Part shown: positions 41,436 through 50,605 of the stretch, in pieces
Layout of the letters: every line of letters starts with the position of its first letter
Numbering within the stretch: position 1 is the first letter of the stretch
Source: Geobacillus thermocatenulatus
GTDB taxonomy: Bacteria > Bacillota > Bacilli > Bacillales > Anoxybacillaceae
Direction of reading: 5' to 3'
Assembly (NCBI RefSeq): GCF_002217655.1
Contig: NZ_NEWK01000002.1
Span: forward strand, 249,164 to 313,163
DNA: 64,000 nucleotides
The notes under the pieces: generated by a model
Told to the model about the DNA's origin: nothing
The model's input: only the letters and a program-made list of their open reading frames with translations
Database searches by the model: none
Program-made: the position numbers and the translations under genes

Positions 41436-42530
41436 ATGATGAACGGACAACCGCTTAGCGCCCTGCAATTGTTATTCATGATCATGCTGTCAGTCGGACT
41501 GATGAATCATGTCATCATCATCCCCTTTATGCTTGAGGCCGCCCACCGCGATGCGTGGATCGCCGCCTTGGGAGCGTTGGGAGGTTTGCTCGTCTGGCTG
41601 CCGCTTCTTTATTTCACCATCAAACAACTGAACGGCGAGCGGCTGTTTGACTGGCTGAAAAGCCGATTTTCGAGCGCGGCTGCTTATGCGGTGGCCGGTG
41701 TCAGCAGCGCTTTTTTGCTTCTTCACAGCTTTGTCACGTTAAACGATACGGTCACGTTTACCACCACCTCTTATTTGACGGCGACGCCGAGATGGGCGCT
41801 GATTCTTGTCATCGTGGCCGTTTGTTTTTATAACTCGTACCAAGGCATCGACTCGATTGCCAACACTTCCATGATCATTTGCCCGTTCGTCATTGTGCTT
41901 GGTTTTTTCGTCATGCTGTCAACCACTCCCCATAAAGACTATTCTCTGCTTAAGCCGATGCTTGAGCACGGCGTTACGCCCGTGCTGCACGGCATGATGT
42001 ACGCGGGGGCCGGATATGCGGAGGTGATCGTTCTATTGTTTCTCTCCCATCGGCTGCCCCGCCCATTTTCATGGAAGGTGCTCGCCGCCGTCGCTGTTTT
42101 CACAGCCGGGCTGAGCATTGGGCCGACGATTGGCGCCATCACCGAATTTGGCCCCGAGCAGGCGACGCGCCTCCGCTATCCGGCGTTTGAGCAATGGAGG
42201 ATGGTCAGTTTAGGGACGTACATTGAGCATGTGGACTTTCTGTCGGTCTATCAATGGCTGTCCGGCGCTTTCATCCGCATCTGTTTATCGACAGCGCTGA
42301 TTGTGGAATTGTTTCCGATCCGCCATCCGCAAACCCGCCGTTGGGTGCTCATTGTCCTTTACTTGGCGATCACATTGGCGGCGCTGGCGCCGGTCAGCGA
42401 TGAACAGTTTTTGCATTTTGTCAAACATAGGGTGCTGCCGGCATCGCTGCTGTTTAGTCTTGCGCTGTCCGTTGTGTTAAGTGGTTTCGCTTTGTTGGCA
42501 TATCGCAAAAAGAAAAGAGGGATGACATGA
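41436..42530 (+). CDS. Spore germination receptor permease subunit (GerAB-like), second cluster
   Basis: The 364-residue ten-helix permease resembles the one at 33017-34120 (LMNHVIIIPFMLEAAHRDAW near the start). It is the first gene of a B-A-C operon in which consecutive genes overlap by 4 nt. It should bind the germinant in the inner spore membrane. The ribosome site GGAAAGAAAGGG precedes two ATG codons at 41436 and 41439. The cluster runs on the opposite strand from the first germination operon. Confidence 0.87.
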   Translation: MMNGQPLSALQLLFMIMLSVGLMNHVIIIPFMLEAAHRDAWIAALGALGGLLVWLPLLYFTIKQLNGERLFDWLKSRFSSAAAYAVAGVSSAFLLLHSFVTLNDTVTFTTTSYLTATPRWALILVIVAVCFYNSYQGIDSIANTSMIICPFVIVLGFFVMLSTTPHKDYSLLKPMLEHGVTPVLHGMMYAGAGYAEVIVLLFLSHRLPRPFSWKVLAAVAVFTAGLSIGPTIGAITEFGPEQATRLRYPAFEQWRMVSLGTYIEHVDFLSVYQWLSGAFIRICLSTALIVELFPIRHPQTRRWVLIVLYLAITLAALAPVSDEQFLHFVKHRVLPASLLFSLALSVVLSGFALLAYRKKKRGMT

Positions 42531-44065
42531 TGAAACGACCGATGCGCGCCGCCGAAGGCAAGCGGTTGAAAGACGATTACACAGGGCTCGAGACCGTCAT
42601 CATCTCCGAAGAGGCGTTGCGCACGATGTACGCCAAATGCCCTGATGTCATCATGACAGAAGCCGCAATTCCATCCTCTTTGCCTGACGGCTCGGCGGCT
42701 GTGGTGCACTTGCTGTTTATGTATTGTGAAGAATTGTGCGATACGCAAATGCTGCAAAAGGCCATCTATCCGATGTTCCGCGCGCTGTGCGAACACCATC
42801 CATGCTTTTCGGCCGCCGACATCGAGGCCCGCAAACCGGCGGCGCTTGAGTATATGGGAAAAGAAGTGCGGATCGATGATCTCAACTTCAGGCTGTTTAG
42901 CGGCGATTTGCTCATTTATTTTCACGAAGCCGATGTCTTGTACACGATGCCGCTCGCCAGCCCGCCAAACCGCGACCCGGAAGAGCCGAACACGGAAGTA
43001 TCGATCCGCGGACCCAAAGATGGATTTATCGAAGAAATCAGCAAAAACGTGGCGCTCATCCGCAAGCGGCTGCGCTCGCACCGGCTCGTCTATGAACCGT
43101 TTGTCATCGGCACGCGCAGTCAGACAAAAGTGGGGCTCCTCTATGTCGATGATATTGCCAACACGGCCATCATCGATGAGGTGAGAAGCCGTCTGCTCAG
43201 TTTGTACATCGACTCGGTGACAAGCACCAACCAAATTGAAGAGTGGTTGTCCGACACACGGTTTTCTTTGTTCCCGATGTTCGGCTACACCGGGCGGCCT
43301 GATTTTGCCGTCAATTCGCTCCTTAACGGCCGTTTTATCATCTTGGTCGACGGGGCGCCGACCGCCTTGATCGGCCCGGGCAATTTAACCTTTTTGCTGA
43401 ACACGTCGGAAGACAACAACACGTTTTTCTTGTTTGTCGTATTTCAGCGCCTGCTCCGGCTCGTCGGCACTTCGGTCGCCATTTATTTGCCGGGCGCCTG
43501 GGTCGCCTTGACTTCGTTCCATCCGGACCAGCTTCCGTTCACCTTGCTGGCGACGCTCATTTTGTCGCGCCAAGGAGTGCCGCTTCCGGTGCCGCTGGAG
43601 ATGTTTGTGATGATGATTTTGTTTGAGGTGTTTAAGGAAGCCGGGATGCGGCTGCCAATCGCCATCGGGCAGACGCTGTCCGTCGTCGGCGGCTTAATCA
43701 TCGGCCAGGCGGCGATCAACGCCGGGCTCGCCGCCCCGGCCACACTCGTCATTGCCGCCATTTCCGTCATCTCGACATTCACGCTCGTCAATCAAAACAT
43801 GGCCGGCAGTGTCACCTTGCTGCGCTTTATTGTCCTGACGGCCTCCACCGTTCTTGGCCTGTTTGGCTTCATTCTGTCGCTGTTTTTCATCTTGACTTAT
43901 GCGGTCAACTTGCGCACCTGCGGCGTTCCGTATCTCACGCCGTTGGCGCCGCCATCAAAAGATATCGGGAAAGTCTTTATCCCGAGTACATGGAAGCAGT
44001 TCCGCACGCGCGACCGTATTGTGCACCCAAATGATCTCATTGCGAAAGAGAGGGAACAAAAATGA
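42527..44065 (+). CDS. Spore germination receptor A subunit (GerAA-like), second cluster
   Basis: The 512-residue protein has the GerA layout: cytosolic region to about residue 240 with RGPKDGFIEEISKNVALIRK near 160, then helices with PLEMFVMMILFEVFKEAGMR. Its N-terminal part is shorter and differs from the subunit at 35377-36996, as expected for a receptor of other specificity. It overlaps both neighbours by 4 nt. There is a tight cluster of ATG codons at 42527-42532; either would serve. Confidence 0.9.
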   Translation: MMKRPMRAAEGKRLKDDYTGLETVIISEEALRTMYAKCPDVIMTEAAIPSSLPDGSAAVVHLLFMYCEELCDTQMLQKAIYPMFRALCEHHPCFSAADIEARKPAALEYMGKEVRIDDLNFRLFSGDLLIYFHEADVLYTMPLASPPNRDPEEPNTEVSIRGPKDGFIEEISKNVALIRKRLRSHRLVYEPFVIGTRSQTKVGLLYVDDIANTAIIDEVRSRLLSLYIDSVTSTNQIEEWLSDTRFSLFPMFGYTGRPDFAVNSLLNGRFIILVDGAPTALIGPGNLTFLLNTSEDNNTFFLFVVFQRLLRLVGTSVAIYLPGAWVALTSFHPDQLPFTLLATLILSRQGVPLPVPLEMFVMMILFEVFKEAGMRLPIAIGQTLSVVGGLIIGQAAINAGLAAPATLVIAAISVISTFTLVNQNMAGSVTLLRFIVLTASTVLGLFGFILSLFFILTYAVNLRTCGVPYLTPLAPPSKDIGKVFIPSTWKQFRTRDRIVHPNDLIAKEREQK

Positions 44066-45210
44066 GGAAGCGGCTCTTTCCCGTCATCGCTTCCGTCATC
44101 TTGCTCAGCGGCTGTTGGGATACGCGCAACATCGATCATATTGTGTATATTCATGCCATTGGGGTGGATTATAAAGATGGCCAAGTGATCGCCTACGTCC
44201 AGCTGGTTGGTTTCACCGCCCTCGCCAAAGTCGAGGCCGGAGGCGGCAAAGAGAAAGCGGCCGTTTCCATCGGCAAAGCCGCTGGCGAAACGTTTAATAT
44301 CGCGACCGACAAAATCTACCCTTCCATTCAACAAAGGGTGTCATGGGGCCATGTAAAAAGCATTGTCTTTACCAAACGGGCCTTGCAAAAAGGCATCGTG
44401 GCCGATGTGATCGATGTGCTGAACCGTTACAACGAAATTCGCCATACAGCATGGGTGTACGCCACCGATGAGCCGCTTTCCGAGCTGTTTGAAGCGACGC
44501 CGCTGTTAAACGCTTCCTCCTATTATTCGCTGTTGTCCAACCCGGAAGAAATCTTTCAACAAAGTTCGTTCATCCGCCCGATCCGGCTCAGCCGGCTGAT
44601 TGTCGATATGGATGAAAAAGCCGATACGGCAAGGCTTCCGTATTTAACGCTCGACCGCCGGCGCTGGATCGAAAATAAAAAGCCGAAACCGATGCTCGCT
44701 GTTTCCGGCGTGTGTTTTGTCCACCATTACAGCCTGCAGCAATGTGTCCGCCGTTCCGATCTAGAGGGACTTCGCTGGCTCGAACACGACATTCGCCGCA
44801 CCCCGATTTATGTCAAACAAAAAGGGAAAACGGTCGCCTCTCTTGTCGTCCGGGACCCGAAAACGAAATGGTCGATCAAAGTGAAGAGTGGAGAGCCTGC
44901 GTTTACTGTCCAAGTGCAGGCGCAAGGCGCCATCATCGAACTGCGTGAACCGCTCTCACGAAAACAACTGACCAAACTGGCGGAACAAACGGTGAAGCAG
45001 GAGATCCGCCGCTTGTATGAACTTGGCAAGAAGCAGCAGATCGATCTATTGAATCTGTCGGAGCAGCTGTATCGCCAGCGTCCGGATATTTGGAAACAAC
45101 ATCAGTCCAATGGCCTCATCCCGCTCGGCAACAACACGCTGTCCGTGAGCGTCAAGCTCGCGATCGGGGCATCCGGAAAAGAAAAGTTGAATTACCGGGC
45201 CGGTGATTGA
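44062..45210 (+). CDS. Spore germination receptor lipoprotein subunit (GerAC-like), second cluster
   Basis: The 382-residue protein has a lipoprotein signal with lipobox LLSGC (Cys18) and the GCWDTRNIDHIVYIHAIGVD start of the mature chain, as in Ger(x)C proteins. It completes the B-A-C receptor. It overlaps the A subunit gene (ATGA). No clear terminator follows; the next promoter lies within 25 bp of its stop. Confidence 0.9.
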   Translation: MRKRLFPVIASVILLSGCWDTRNIDHIVYIHAIGVDYKDGQVIAYVQLVGFTALAKVEAGGGKEKAAVSIGKAAGETFNIATDKIYPSIQQRVSWGHVKSIVFTKRALQKGIVADVIDVLNRYNEIRHTAWVYATDEPLSELFEATPLLNASSYYSLLSNPEEIFQQSSFIRPIRLSRLIVDMDEKADTARLPYLTLDRRRWIENKKPKPMLAVSGVCFVHHYSLQQCVRRSDLEGLRWLEHDIRRTPIYVKQKGKTVASLVVRDPKTKWSIKVKSGEPAFTVQVQAQGAIIELREPLSRKQLTKLAEQTVKQEIRRLYELGKKQQIDLLNLSEQLYRQRPDIWKQHQSNGLIPLGNNTLSVSVKLAIGASGKEKLNYRAGD

Positions 45211-45234
45211 AAATAGAATAAGATCAAGTATAAT
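45207..45234 (+). promoter_or_regulatory. Promoter of the MFS pseudogene
   Basis: -35 TTGAAA (45207-45212) and -10 TATAAT (45229-45234) with 16 bp spacing, close to consensus. The gene it drives is broken. Confidence 0.65.
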
Positions 45235-45270
45235 TAGGAATATTAGATATATTTTGAACGAGGGAGAACA

Positions 45271-45670
45271 ATGAACACCCATACAGAGCGAACGAGCGCC
45301 GCAAGAATGACCGTCTACCCGATTTTGTTCGCCATCAGCCTCGGCCACTTTTTGAACGATGCGATGCAAGCGGTCATCCCGGCGCTCTTTCCGATTTTGC
45401 GCTCGACAATGGAGCTGTCGTATGCGCAAATCGGCTGGGTCGCCTTTGCCTTGAACATGACATCATCTGTCATGCAGCCGGCTGCTGCCCAACCATGTCG
45501 GCATGGCATCCGGGCTCATCGTCGGTCTGGCGTTTGGCATGGGGGCGCTCGGCGCGGTCGTGCTCGGCAAAATCGCCGACTTGTCGTCGCTCGGCACATT
45601 AATGGGGCTTTGCAGCGTGCTGCCGCTCTTTGGCGCCTTGGCGGTTTGGCTGCCGAAAGATCGGACATAG
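45271..45670 (+). pseudogene. MFS transporter (fosmidomycin resistance-like), internally deleted
   Basis: The first 68 codons read like the N-terminus of an Fsr-type MFS exporter (PILFAISLGHFLNDAMQAVI, then SSVMQP). Directly after, another frame gives the usual C-terminal part (LLPNHVGMASGLIVGLAFGM to LPKDRT, stop at 45670). Roughly 250-270 residues, about two thirds of the protein, are missing at about 45480. The remnant still has a promoter and AGGGAGAAC ribosome site, so the deletion looks recent. Confidence 0.85.
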
Positions 45671-45748
45671 CCAATGCATATTTTTCTTTCAATCTCTTTT
45701 CGCTATAATGGAAGGTGATAAGGTCCATTCAGTTAGGAGATTTTTCGT

Positions 45749-47041
45749 ATGGCGGGTTTATACATTAACCAGCACGTCCTGAACAACTTATTTTATATTT
45801 TAGTCACGATCTTTGCCTTTTCGTTTATTTATGACCATAGTCGAGCGATCCGGCAGCGCCCGCTCTATGGCCGGGCGCTGCTTGGGATTTGTTTGGCGTT
45901 GGCGGCCGTTTTGTGCATGAAATTTCCGATTTACATGGATCCGCTGTGCGTCCATGATTTCCGGCAAATTCCGTTTTTGCTTGGGACATTGTATGGCGGC
46001 GGCGCGGTCGGGGCGGTGCTGTTTGTTGTCTTGATGCTGGCGCGCACCGTTTTGTACGGATTTCAACCGCTCACCTTGATCGTTTACGCCATCATGTTTG
46101 CCATAGCGGCGGCCGCCTCGCCGCTGTTTCGCAAGCTGCCGCGGCCGAGCAAGCTCGTTATGTCGCTTTGGCTGACGTTTTTGCTCGCGGTGCTCACGAC
46201 ATTTGTCGCCGTGATTGTTGCTGATTTTCCGGTAACGAGGCCGTATATCGTGTATTTCATTATGATGCCGCCGTTCGTCATGATGTTCGCTGTCTATTTG
46301 ATGGAGACGCTTCATGAGGCGCAGCTCGCTCGGGCAGAGCTGATGAAGATGGAAAAAATGCAGATCGTCAGCCAAATGGCGGCCAGCATTTCCCATGAAA
46401 TCCGCAACCCGCTCACCGTCGTCAAAGGATTCATCCAGCTGCTGCAAACGGGTCGGCTGCCGCGCGAAACCGAAGAGCGCTACATTCGCATCGCCTTAGA
46501 GGAACTCGAGCGGGCGGAAGCCATCATCCGCGACTATTTGACGTTTGCCAAACCAGCGCCAAAAGAGACCGAGCCGATTGATGTCGCCGTCGAGCTTCAA
46601 AAAGTGCTGCAAATGATTACGCCAATGGCGCATATGCATTCGATCCATGTATCCTCTTCCCTCGAACATGGTGTCGTCATCGGAAACGTACAATATTTCC
46701 AACAGTGTTTTCTCAACTTGTTGAAAAACAGCATTGAGGCGATGCCGAACGGCGGCACGCTCCATGTTGCGGCCGAGAACCGGGGGGCATCAGTCGTCAT
46801 CACCATTTCCGACAACGGCGTTGGCATGACGAAAGAACAAGTGCGCCGCTTCGGCGAGCCATACTTCAGCACAAAAGAAAAAGGCACTGGGCTTGGTGCG
46901 ATGGTCGCCGTCAAAATCATCGAACAAATGGGAGGAACGTGGACGATCGAAAGCGCCGTACAAAAAGGGACGACGTTGACGATCACGCTGCCGGCAAGCC
47001 GGGTGCGGCCGCCGACGGCGGAACAAAGCGCCGCCGGCTGA
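45749..47041 (+). CDS. KinB-like sporulation sensor histidine kinase
   Basis: The 430-residue kinase has five or six N-terminal helices with the 5TMR-LYT layout (up to about 185), then HisKA with the phosphoacceptor His216 in SISHEIRNPLTVV, and a HATPase domain with NLLKNSIEA, DNGVGM and GTGLGA motifs. Its layout matches KinB of bacilli, which feeds the Spo0A phosphorelay. No response regulator is adjacent, as usual for phosphorelay kinases. A -10 like TATAAT lies at 45704-45709; the -35 is poor. A terminator follows at 47045-47080. Confidence 0.87.
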   Translation: MAGLYINQHVLNNLFYILVTIFAFSFIYDHSRAIRQRPLYGRALLGICLALAAVLCMKFPIYMDPLCVHDFRQIPFLLGTLYGGGAVGAVLFVVLMLARTVLYGFQPLTLIVYAIMFAIAAAASPLFRKLPRPSKLVMSLWLTFLLAVLTTFVAVIVADFPVTRPYIVYFIMMPPFVMMFAVYLMETLHEAQLARAELMKMEKMQIVSQMAASISHEIRNPLTVVKGFIQLLQTGRLPRETEERYIRIALEELERAEAIIRDYLTFAKPAPKETEPIDVAVELQKVLQMITPMAHMHSIHVSSSLEHGVVIGNVQYFQQCFLNLLKNSIEAMPNGGTLHVAAENRGASVVITISDNGVGMTKEQVRRFGEPYFSTKEKGTGLGAMVAVKIIEQMGGTWTIESAVQKGTTLTITLPASRVRPPTAEQSAAG

Positions 47042-47044
47042 TCG

Positions 47045-47080
47045 AAAAAACGGATGCCCTGTTTCGGACATCCGTTTTTT
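47045..47080. terminator. Bidirectional terminator of the kinase and DUF6501 genes
   Basis: AAAAAACGGATG (47045-47056) and CATCCGTTTTTT (47069-47080) pair perfectly around a 12 nt loop that can extend the stem. U-runs exist in both directions. Confidence 0.92.
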
Positions 47081-47097
47081 CTTGGCTATTGGCGCGA

Positions 47098-47304
47098 TCA
47101 CTTGACTTCCTCAAAATAATCTTTGTAAAACCCGCCGACTTTTCCGCTGTTGTCGATGACAAAATAAAACTCGTCCGTTTCGCTTTTCACTTCATATACT
47201 TTGCCCGGCGTCAACACATTGCTGACCATGTACTTTTCCGCGTTCGTGTGAACGCACTTTACTTTTTTGATCGTCGGCCGGGTCGCCCATGTGTGATGAA
47301 TCAT
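47098..47304 (-). CDS. DUF6501-type small protein
   Basis: The 68-residue protein (MIHHTWATRPTIKKVKCVHT) has a compact beta-rich pattern with VYEVKSETDEFYFVIDNSGK in the second half, typical of a small SH3-like or DUF6501 protein common in bacilli. The ribosome site is GAAGGAGATGACGCC. It has no partner gene. The family assignment is from memory and the function is unknown. Confidence 0.7.
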   Translation of the reverse strand: MIHHTWATRPTIKKVKCVHTNAEKYMVSNVLTPGKVYEVKSETDEFYFVIDNSGKVGGFYKDYFEEVK

Positions 47305-47501
47305 GGCGTCATCTCCTTCTCTTTATATTTTTCCCCTTCTTTATTGTAGCGACCCGGACAACCAGCTGCAACGTCCCATTCGCCATTTGCCGCTATGGCC
47401 GGCGCTCAAATCGTTGGCGGCGGCGGGCAACCGTGTTATAGTGAAACTATGCGGACACCCGCCAACAAGCCGGGCCATCATTTTCGAAAGGGGAGACTCT
47501 T

Positions 47502-47576
47502 ATGTTCTTGCCTTCATTCCGTTTGGACGGAAAAACGGCGCTTGTGACCGGAGCGGGGCGCGGCATCGGCCGGGCG
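47502..47576 (+). pseudogene. SDR N-terminal stub
   Basis: After a good ribosome site (AAAGGGGAGAC) the frame reads MFLPSFRLDGKTALVTGAGR then GIGRA, exactly the start and cofactor motif of a short-chain dehydrogenase, and then breaks abruptly into antisense DNA of a penicillin-binding protein remnant. The stub marks a deletion or insertion junction at about 47576. Confidence 0.8.
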
Positions 47577-48255
47577 GACGCGGTTTTTCCTTTTTCTTTT
47601 GCTCTTTCGCCTTTGGCGGCGCGGATTCGGACGCTGGTGGATCATGCTTTTTGCGTTTTTGTTCCTCTTTTTTCACAAGCGGCAGTGAAAAACGGGCGGC
47701 TGGTTGGCCGGCCAACGCCTTCTCCATAATGCGGCGGAAAATGACCGCTGCCGTTTCCCCGCTTGTCGTCGTCAAATAATGTGTTTCGTCCGGCCGGTCA
47801 TAGCCGAGCCAAAGCGCACCGACGAGCTGCGGCGTATAGCCGACGATCCATTGGTCTTTCACCCCGTCGATGCCGGGAATCGTCATTTCCGTCGACCCGG
47901 TTTTGCCGGCGAGCTCCCGTCCGGGGATGGCGGCGCGCTTCCCGGTTCGTTCCTTCACGGATGACCCCTTCGAGCAAAAACGTCATTTGTTGGGCGGTTT
48001 TCTCTGACGTCACGACCGCTCGTTTCGGCCTCCATTCCGCCACCTCATGACCATAAGCGTCGACGATTTTCGTAATGAGATGGCCGTCCGGGCGGACGCC
48101 ATTGTTGGCAAACACGGCGTACGCTTCAGCCATCTCAAGCGGCGACACGCCGCGGGACATGCCGCCAAGAGCAATACCGAGCTGACGGTCTTCTTTTTCC
48201 AAAGGCAAGCCGAACCGGTGCAGCGCATCCATCCCTTTGTTTACGCTGATGGCGA
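47577..48255 (-). pseudogene. Penicillin-binding protein (PBP1-type) transpeptidase remnant
   Basis: The minus strand encodes GMDALHRFGLPLEKEDRQLG, then GGMSRGVSPLEMAEAYAVFA, and after a frameshift near 47945 PGRELAGKTGSTEMTIPGID to a Lys/Pro-rich tail. These match the C-terminal half of a class A PBP transpeptidase, with the KTG motif. The SxxK and SxN motifs and the glycosyltransferase domain are absent. A 4 nt insertion disrupts the frame. The 5' end abuts the MFS gene stop and the 3' end the SDR stub. Confidence 0.8.
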
Positions 48256-49953
48256 TTTATGCTTTTTTCCCTTTAAGAAAAACGCCATCATTAACGCCAA
48301 TACCGTCAAGCCGGTGGCGACAAAAAAGGCGTCGTTGATCCCCTCGACCGTTGACCGTTGCTGCACAAGTCCATACAACAGCTGAGTGATCGCTTCATCG
48401 CTTGGGATGGCCTGTTTCAGTTGGCCGACAAGGCTCATGAACAACGGATTGTTTTCCGTCATTTCATTTCTGTACATTTCCACATGGAATTTCGTCCGGT
48501 TGGACATGATCGTCACCAAGAACGCCGTTCCGAGCGAAGCGGCCACTTGGCGGATCGTATTCGACATCGCCGTGCCGTGGCTGTACAAATGGCGCGGCAA
48601 GGCATTCAACCCTTCCGTCATAATCGGCATTCCGAGCATCGACATGCCGAACATGCGGAAAATGTAAAGCCAAATTAACTGGCTGTACGGTGTATCCATG
48701 GTTAGCTTGCTGAATTCCCACGTCGTGACCGCGGTGATGATCAAGCCGACGATCGCCAGCGCCCGCGCCCCAATGCGGTCAAACACCCAACCTGAGATCG
48801 GCGACATCACCGCCATGACGATCGCTCCCGGCAGCAACAGCAAACCGGCATCGAGCGGCGTAAAGCCGCGCAAGTTTTGCAAATACACCGGAAGCAAGAC
48901 CATAGCGGCAAACATCGCCATGTTAATGACCGATCCGATGACGGTCGCCAACGTAAACACTGGGTATCGGAACACGCGGAAATTGAGCACCGGATGTTCC
49001 GAGCGGAGCGAACGCCATGTGAACATGATCAGGAACAAGACGCCGATGACAAGCGAAACAACGACTTCCGTCTCGCCCCATCCTTTGCTTCCGGCCTCGC
49101 TGAAGCCATACAGAACGCCGCCAAACCCGATCGTGGAGTAGATCGCTCCTTGCACGTCAAGCACGGGATTGCCTTTGCGCGGCGTATGTTTCAGCCAGAC
49201 GGAGGCAAGCACAATGTCTACAATCGCGATCGGCAAAACGACGTAAAACAACAGCCGCCATGTATAATGTTCAACGATCCAGCCAGACAGCGTCGGTCCG
49301 ACCGCCGGCGCGAACATCATGGCGATTCCGACCGTCCCCATGGCCACTCCGCGGCGTTCCGGCGGGAAAATCGACAACATAATGACCATCATCAGCTGCA
49401 TGATGATGCCGGCCCCGACCGCCTGCGTCAGCCGTCCTGCAAGCATGACGGCAAAGGTTGGAGCGATCGAGCAAACAAACGCGCCGATGGCGAAAAACGA
49501 CATGCCGGATAAAAACAGCCGTTTCGCTGGAAACTTCGCGATTAAAAACGGGCTGATCGGGATGAGCACCCCGTTAACAAGCATATATCCTGTCACGAGC
49601 CATTGAATCGTCGACGTTTCTACGTTGAAATCTTGCATCATATGGGGCAAGGCGACGTTGATCAACGTTTGATTCAAAATGGCGACAAACGCCCCCAGCA
49701 TGACCGTCGCCACAACCTTTCCACGGCTGCCGATATCCCCGAGGCCGCCTTGCCCGGCTGGAGCGGCCGAGCGCCCATCCGTTTCTGTCGACGGCTCCGC
49801 TTTCGTTTCCGCTAACGGTTGAGCGTTGGCTTCCGCTGCTTCATCCGCCGCCTTCCCTGCGGCTGAAGCCGGCTTGCGGCGGCGCAGCGCGATGTTGACC
49901 GCCGCCAAGACCAAAACGGCAAACACAATATAACCAATGACAAATGTTGTCAT
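48241..49953 (-). CDS. DHA2-type (EmrB/QacA) multidrug MFS transporter
   Basis: The 570-residue protein has an extra N-terminal membrane helix, an Ala/Glu-rich linker (about 28-75) and then 14 helices of the DHA2 family, starting VVATVMLGAFVAILNQTLIN. It would export drugs by proton antiport with the HlyD-type adaptor encoded upstream. The N-terminal extension is unusual for EmrB. The start at 49953 is 10 nt after the adaptor gene stop, and its ribosome site lies in AGGTGATGG. It is the last gene of the marR operon. Confidence 0.88.
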   Translation of the reverse strand: MTTFVIGYIVFAVLVLAAVNIALRRRKPASAAGKAADEAAEANAQPLAETKAEPSTETDGRSAAPAGQGGLGDIGSRGKVVATVMLGAFVAILNQTLINVALPHMMQDFNVETSTIQWLVTGYMLVNGVLIPISPFLIAKFPAKRLFLSGMSFFAIGAFVCSIAPTFAVMLAGRLTQAVGAGIIMQLMMVIMLSIFPPERRGVAMGTVGIAMMFAPAVGPTLSGWIVEHYTWRLLFYVVLPIAIVDIVLASVWLKHTPRKGNPVLDVQGAIYSTIGFGGVLYGFSEAGSKGWGETEVVVSLVIGVLFLIMFTWRSLRSEHPVLNFRVFRYPVFTLATVIGSVINMAMFAAMVLLPVYLQNLRGFTPLDAGLLLLPGAIVMAVMSPISGWVFDRIGARALAIVGLIITAVTTWEFSKLTMDTPYSQLIWLYIFRMFGMSMLGMPIMTEGLNALPRHLYSHGTAMSNTIRQVAASLGTAFLVTIMSNRTKFHVEMYRNEMTENNPLFMSLVGQLKQAIPSDEAITQLLYGLVQQRSTVEGINDAFFVATGLTVLALMMAFFLKGKKHKSPSA

Positions 49954-49963
49954 CTTCCATCAC

Positions 49964-50602
49964 CTACTTATGGATGCGGACGGTGACGTTCATGCCCGGC
50001 ACAAGCCCGGCTCCGCTGTAATTGTCAATGGAAATCGTGACAGGAATCACTTGGGTCACTTTCGTGTAGTTGCCGGTCGCATTGGAACTTGGCAGCAGGC
50101 TGAACGTATTCGCTGTCGCATTGCCAATCTTTTCGACTTTGCCGCTGAATTTGCGGTCCGGATACGCATCGACATAAATATCGACGTCTTGCCCGACTTT
50201 CACGTCTTCAATATCCGTTTCTTCAATATTCGCCGTCACCCACAAATCGTTCAAATCAAACCCGCGGGCAAGCGGCATCCCCGCGGCGACAAACGAGTCT
50301 TTCACCGCGTTTTGCTGCACGATCGTCATCCGATGAGGCACTGTCACCGGAATCGTTGTTTTGCCATCAAACACCTCGCCAATTTCTTCCCCCGCTGAGA
50401 AGGTTTTTCCCGTGTCGCCCCGCCAAGATGTCAGTTTTCCAGACAGCGGCGCCGCAACCGAGATGACCTGGCCGTCGATGCGGGCGTTGTCTGTTTTAAT
50501 GTAATTCGTCGCTTCGTTCACATAGTAGTAAGCGGCAAAGCCGCCGCCGACAAGCAAAATGAGCACAATGATGTTCAGCGCCACCAATCGTTTCACGTTC
50601 AC
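49964..50602 (-). CDS. HlyD-family membrane fusion protein (EmrA-like)
   Basis: The 212-residue protein has one N-terminal membrane helix (about 8-28), then a biotinyl-lipoyl-like hairpin domain (GQVISVAAPLSGKLTSWRGD) and a beta-barrel (ANIEETDIEDVKVGQDVDIY). It lacks the long coiled coil of Gram-negative adaptors, as expected in a monoderm. It is coupled to the MarR gene (3 nt gap) and to the MFS gene downstream, forming one efflux system. Confidence 0.88.
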   Translation of the reverse strand: MNVKRLVALNIIVLILLVGGGFAAYYYVNEATNYIKTDNARIDGQVISVAAPLSGKLTSWRGDTGKTFSAGEEIGEVFDGKTTIPVTVPHRMTIVQQNAVKDSFVAAGMPLARGFDLNDLWVTANIEETDIEDVKVGQDVDIYVDAYPDRKFSGKVEKIGNATANTFSLLPSSNATGNYTKVTQVIPVTISIDNYSGAGLVPGMNVTVRIHK

Positions 50603-50605
50603 TGT

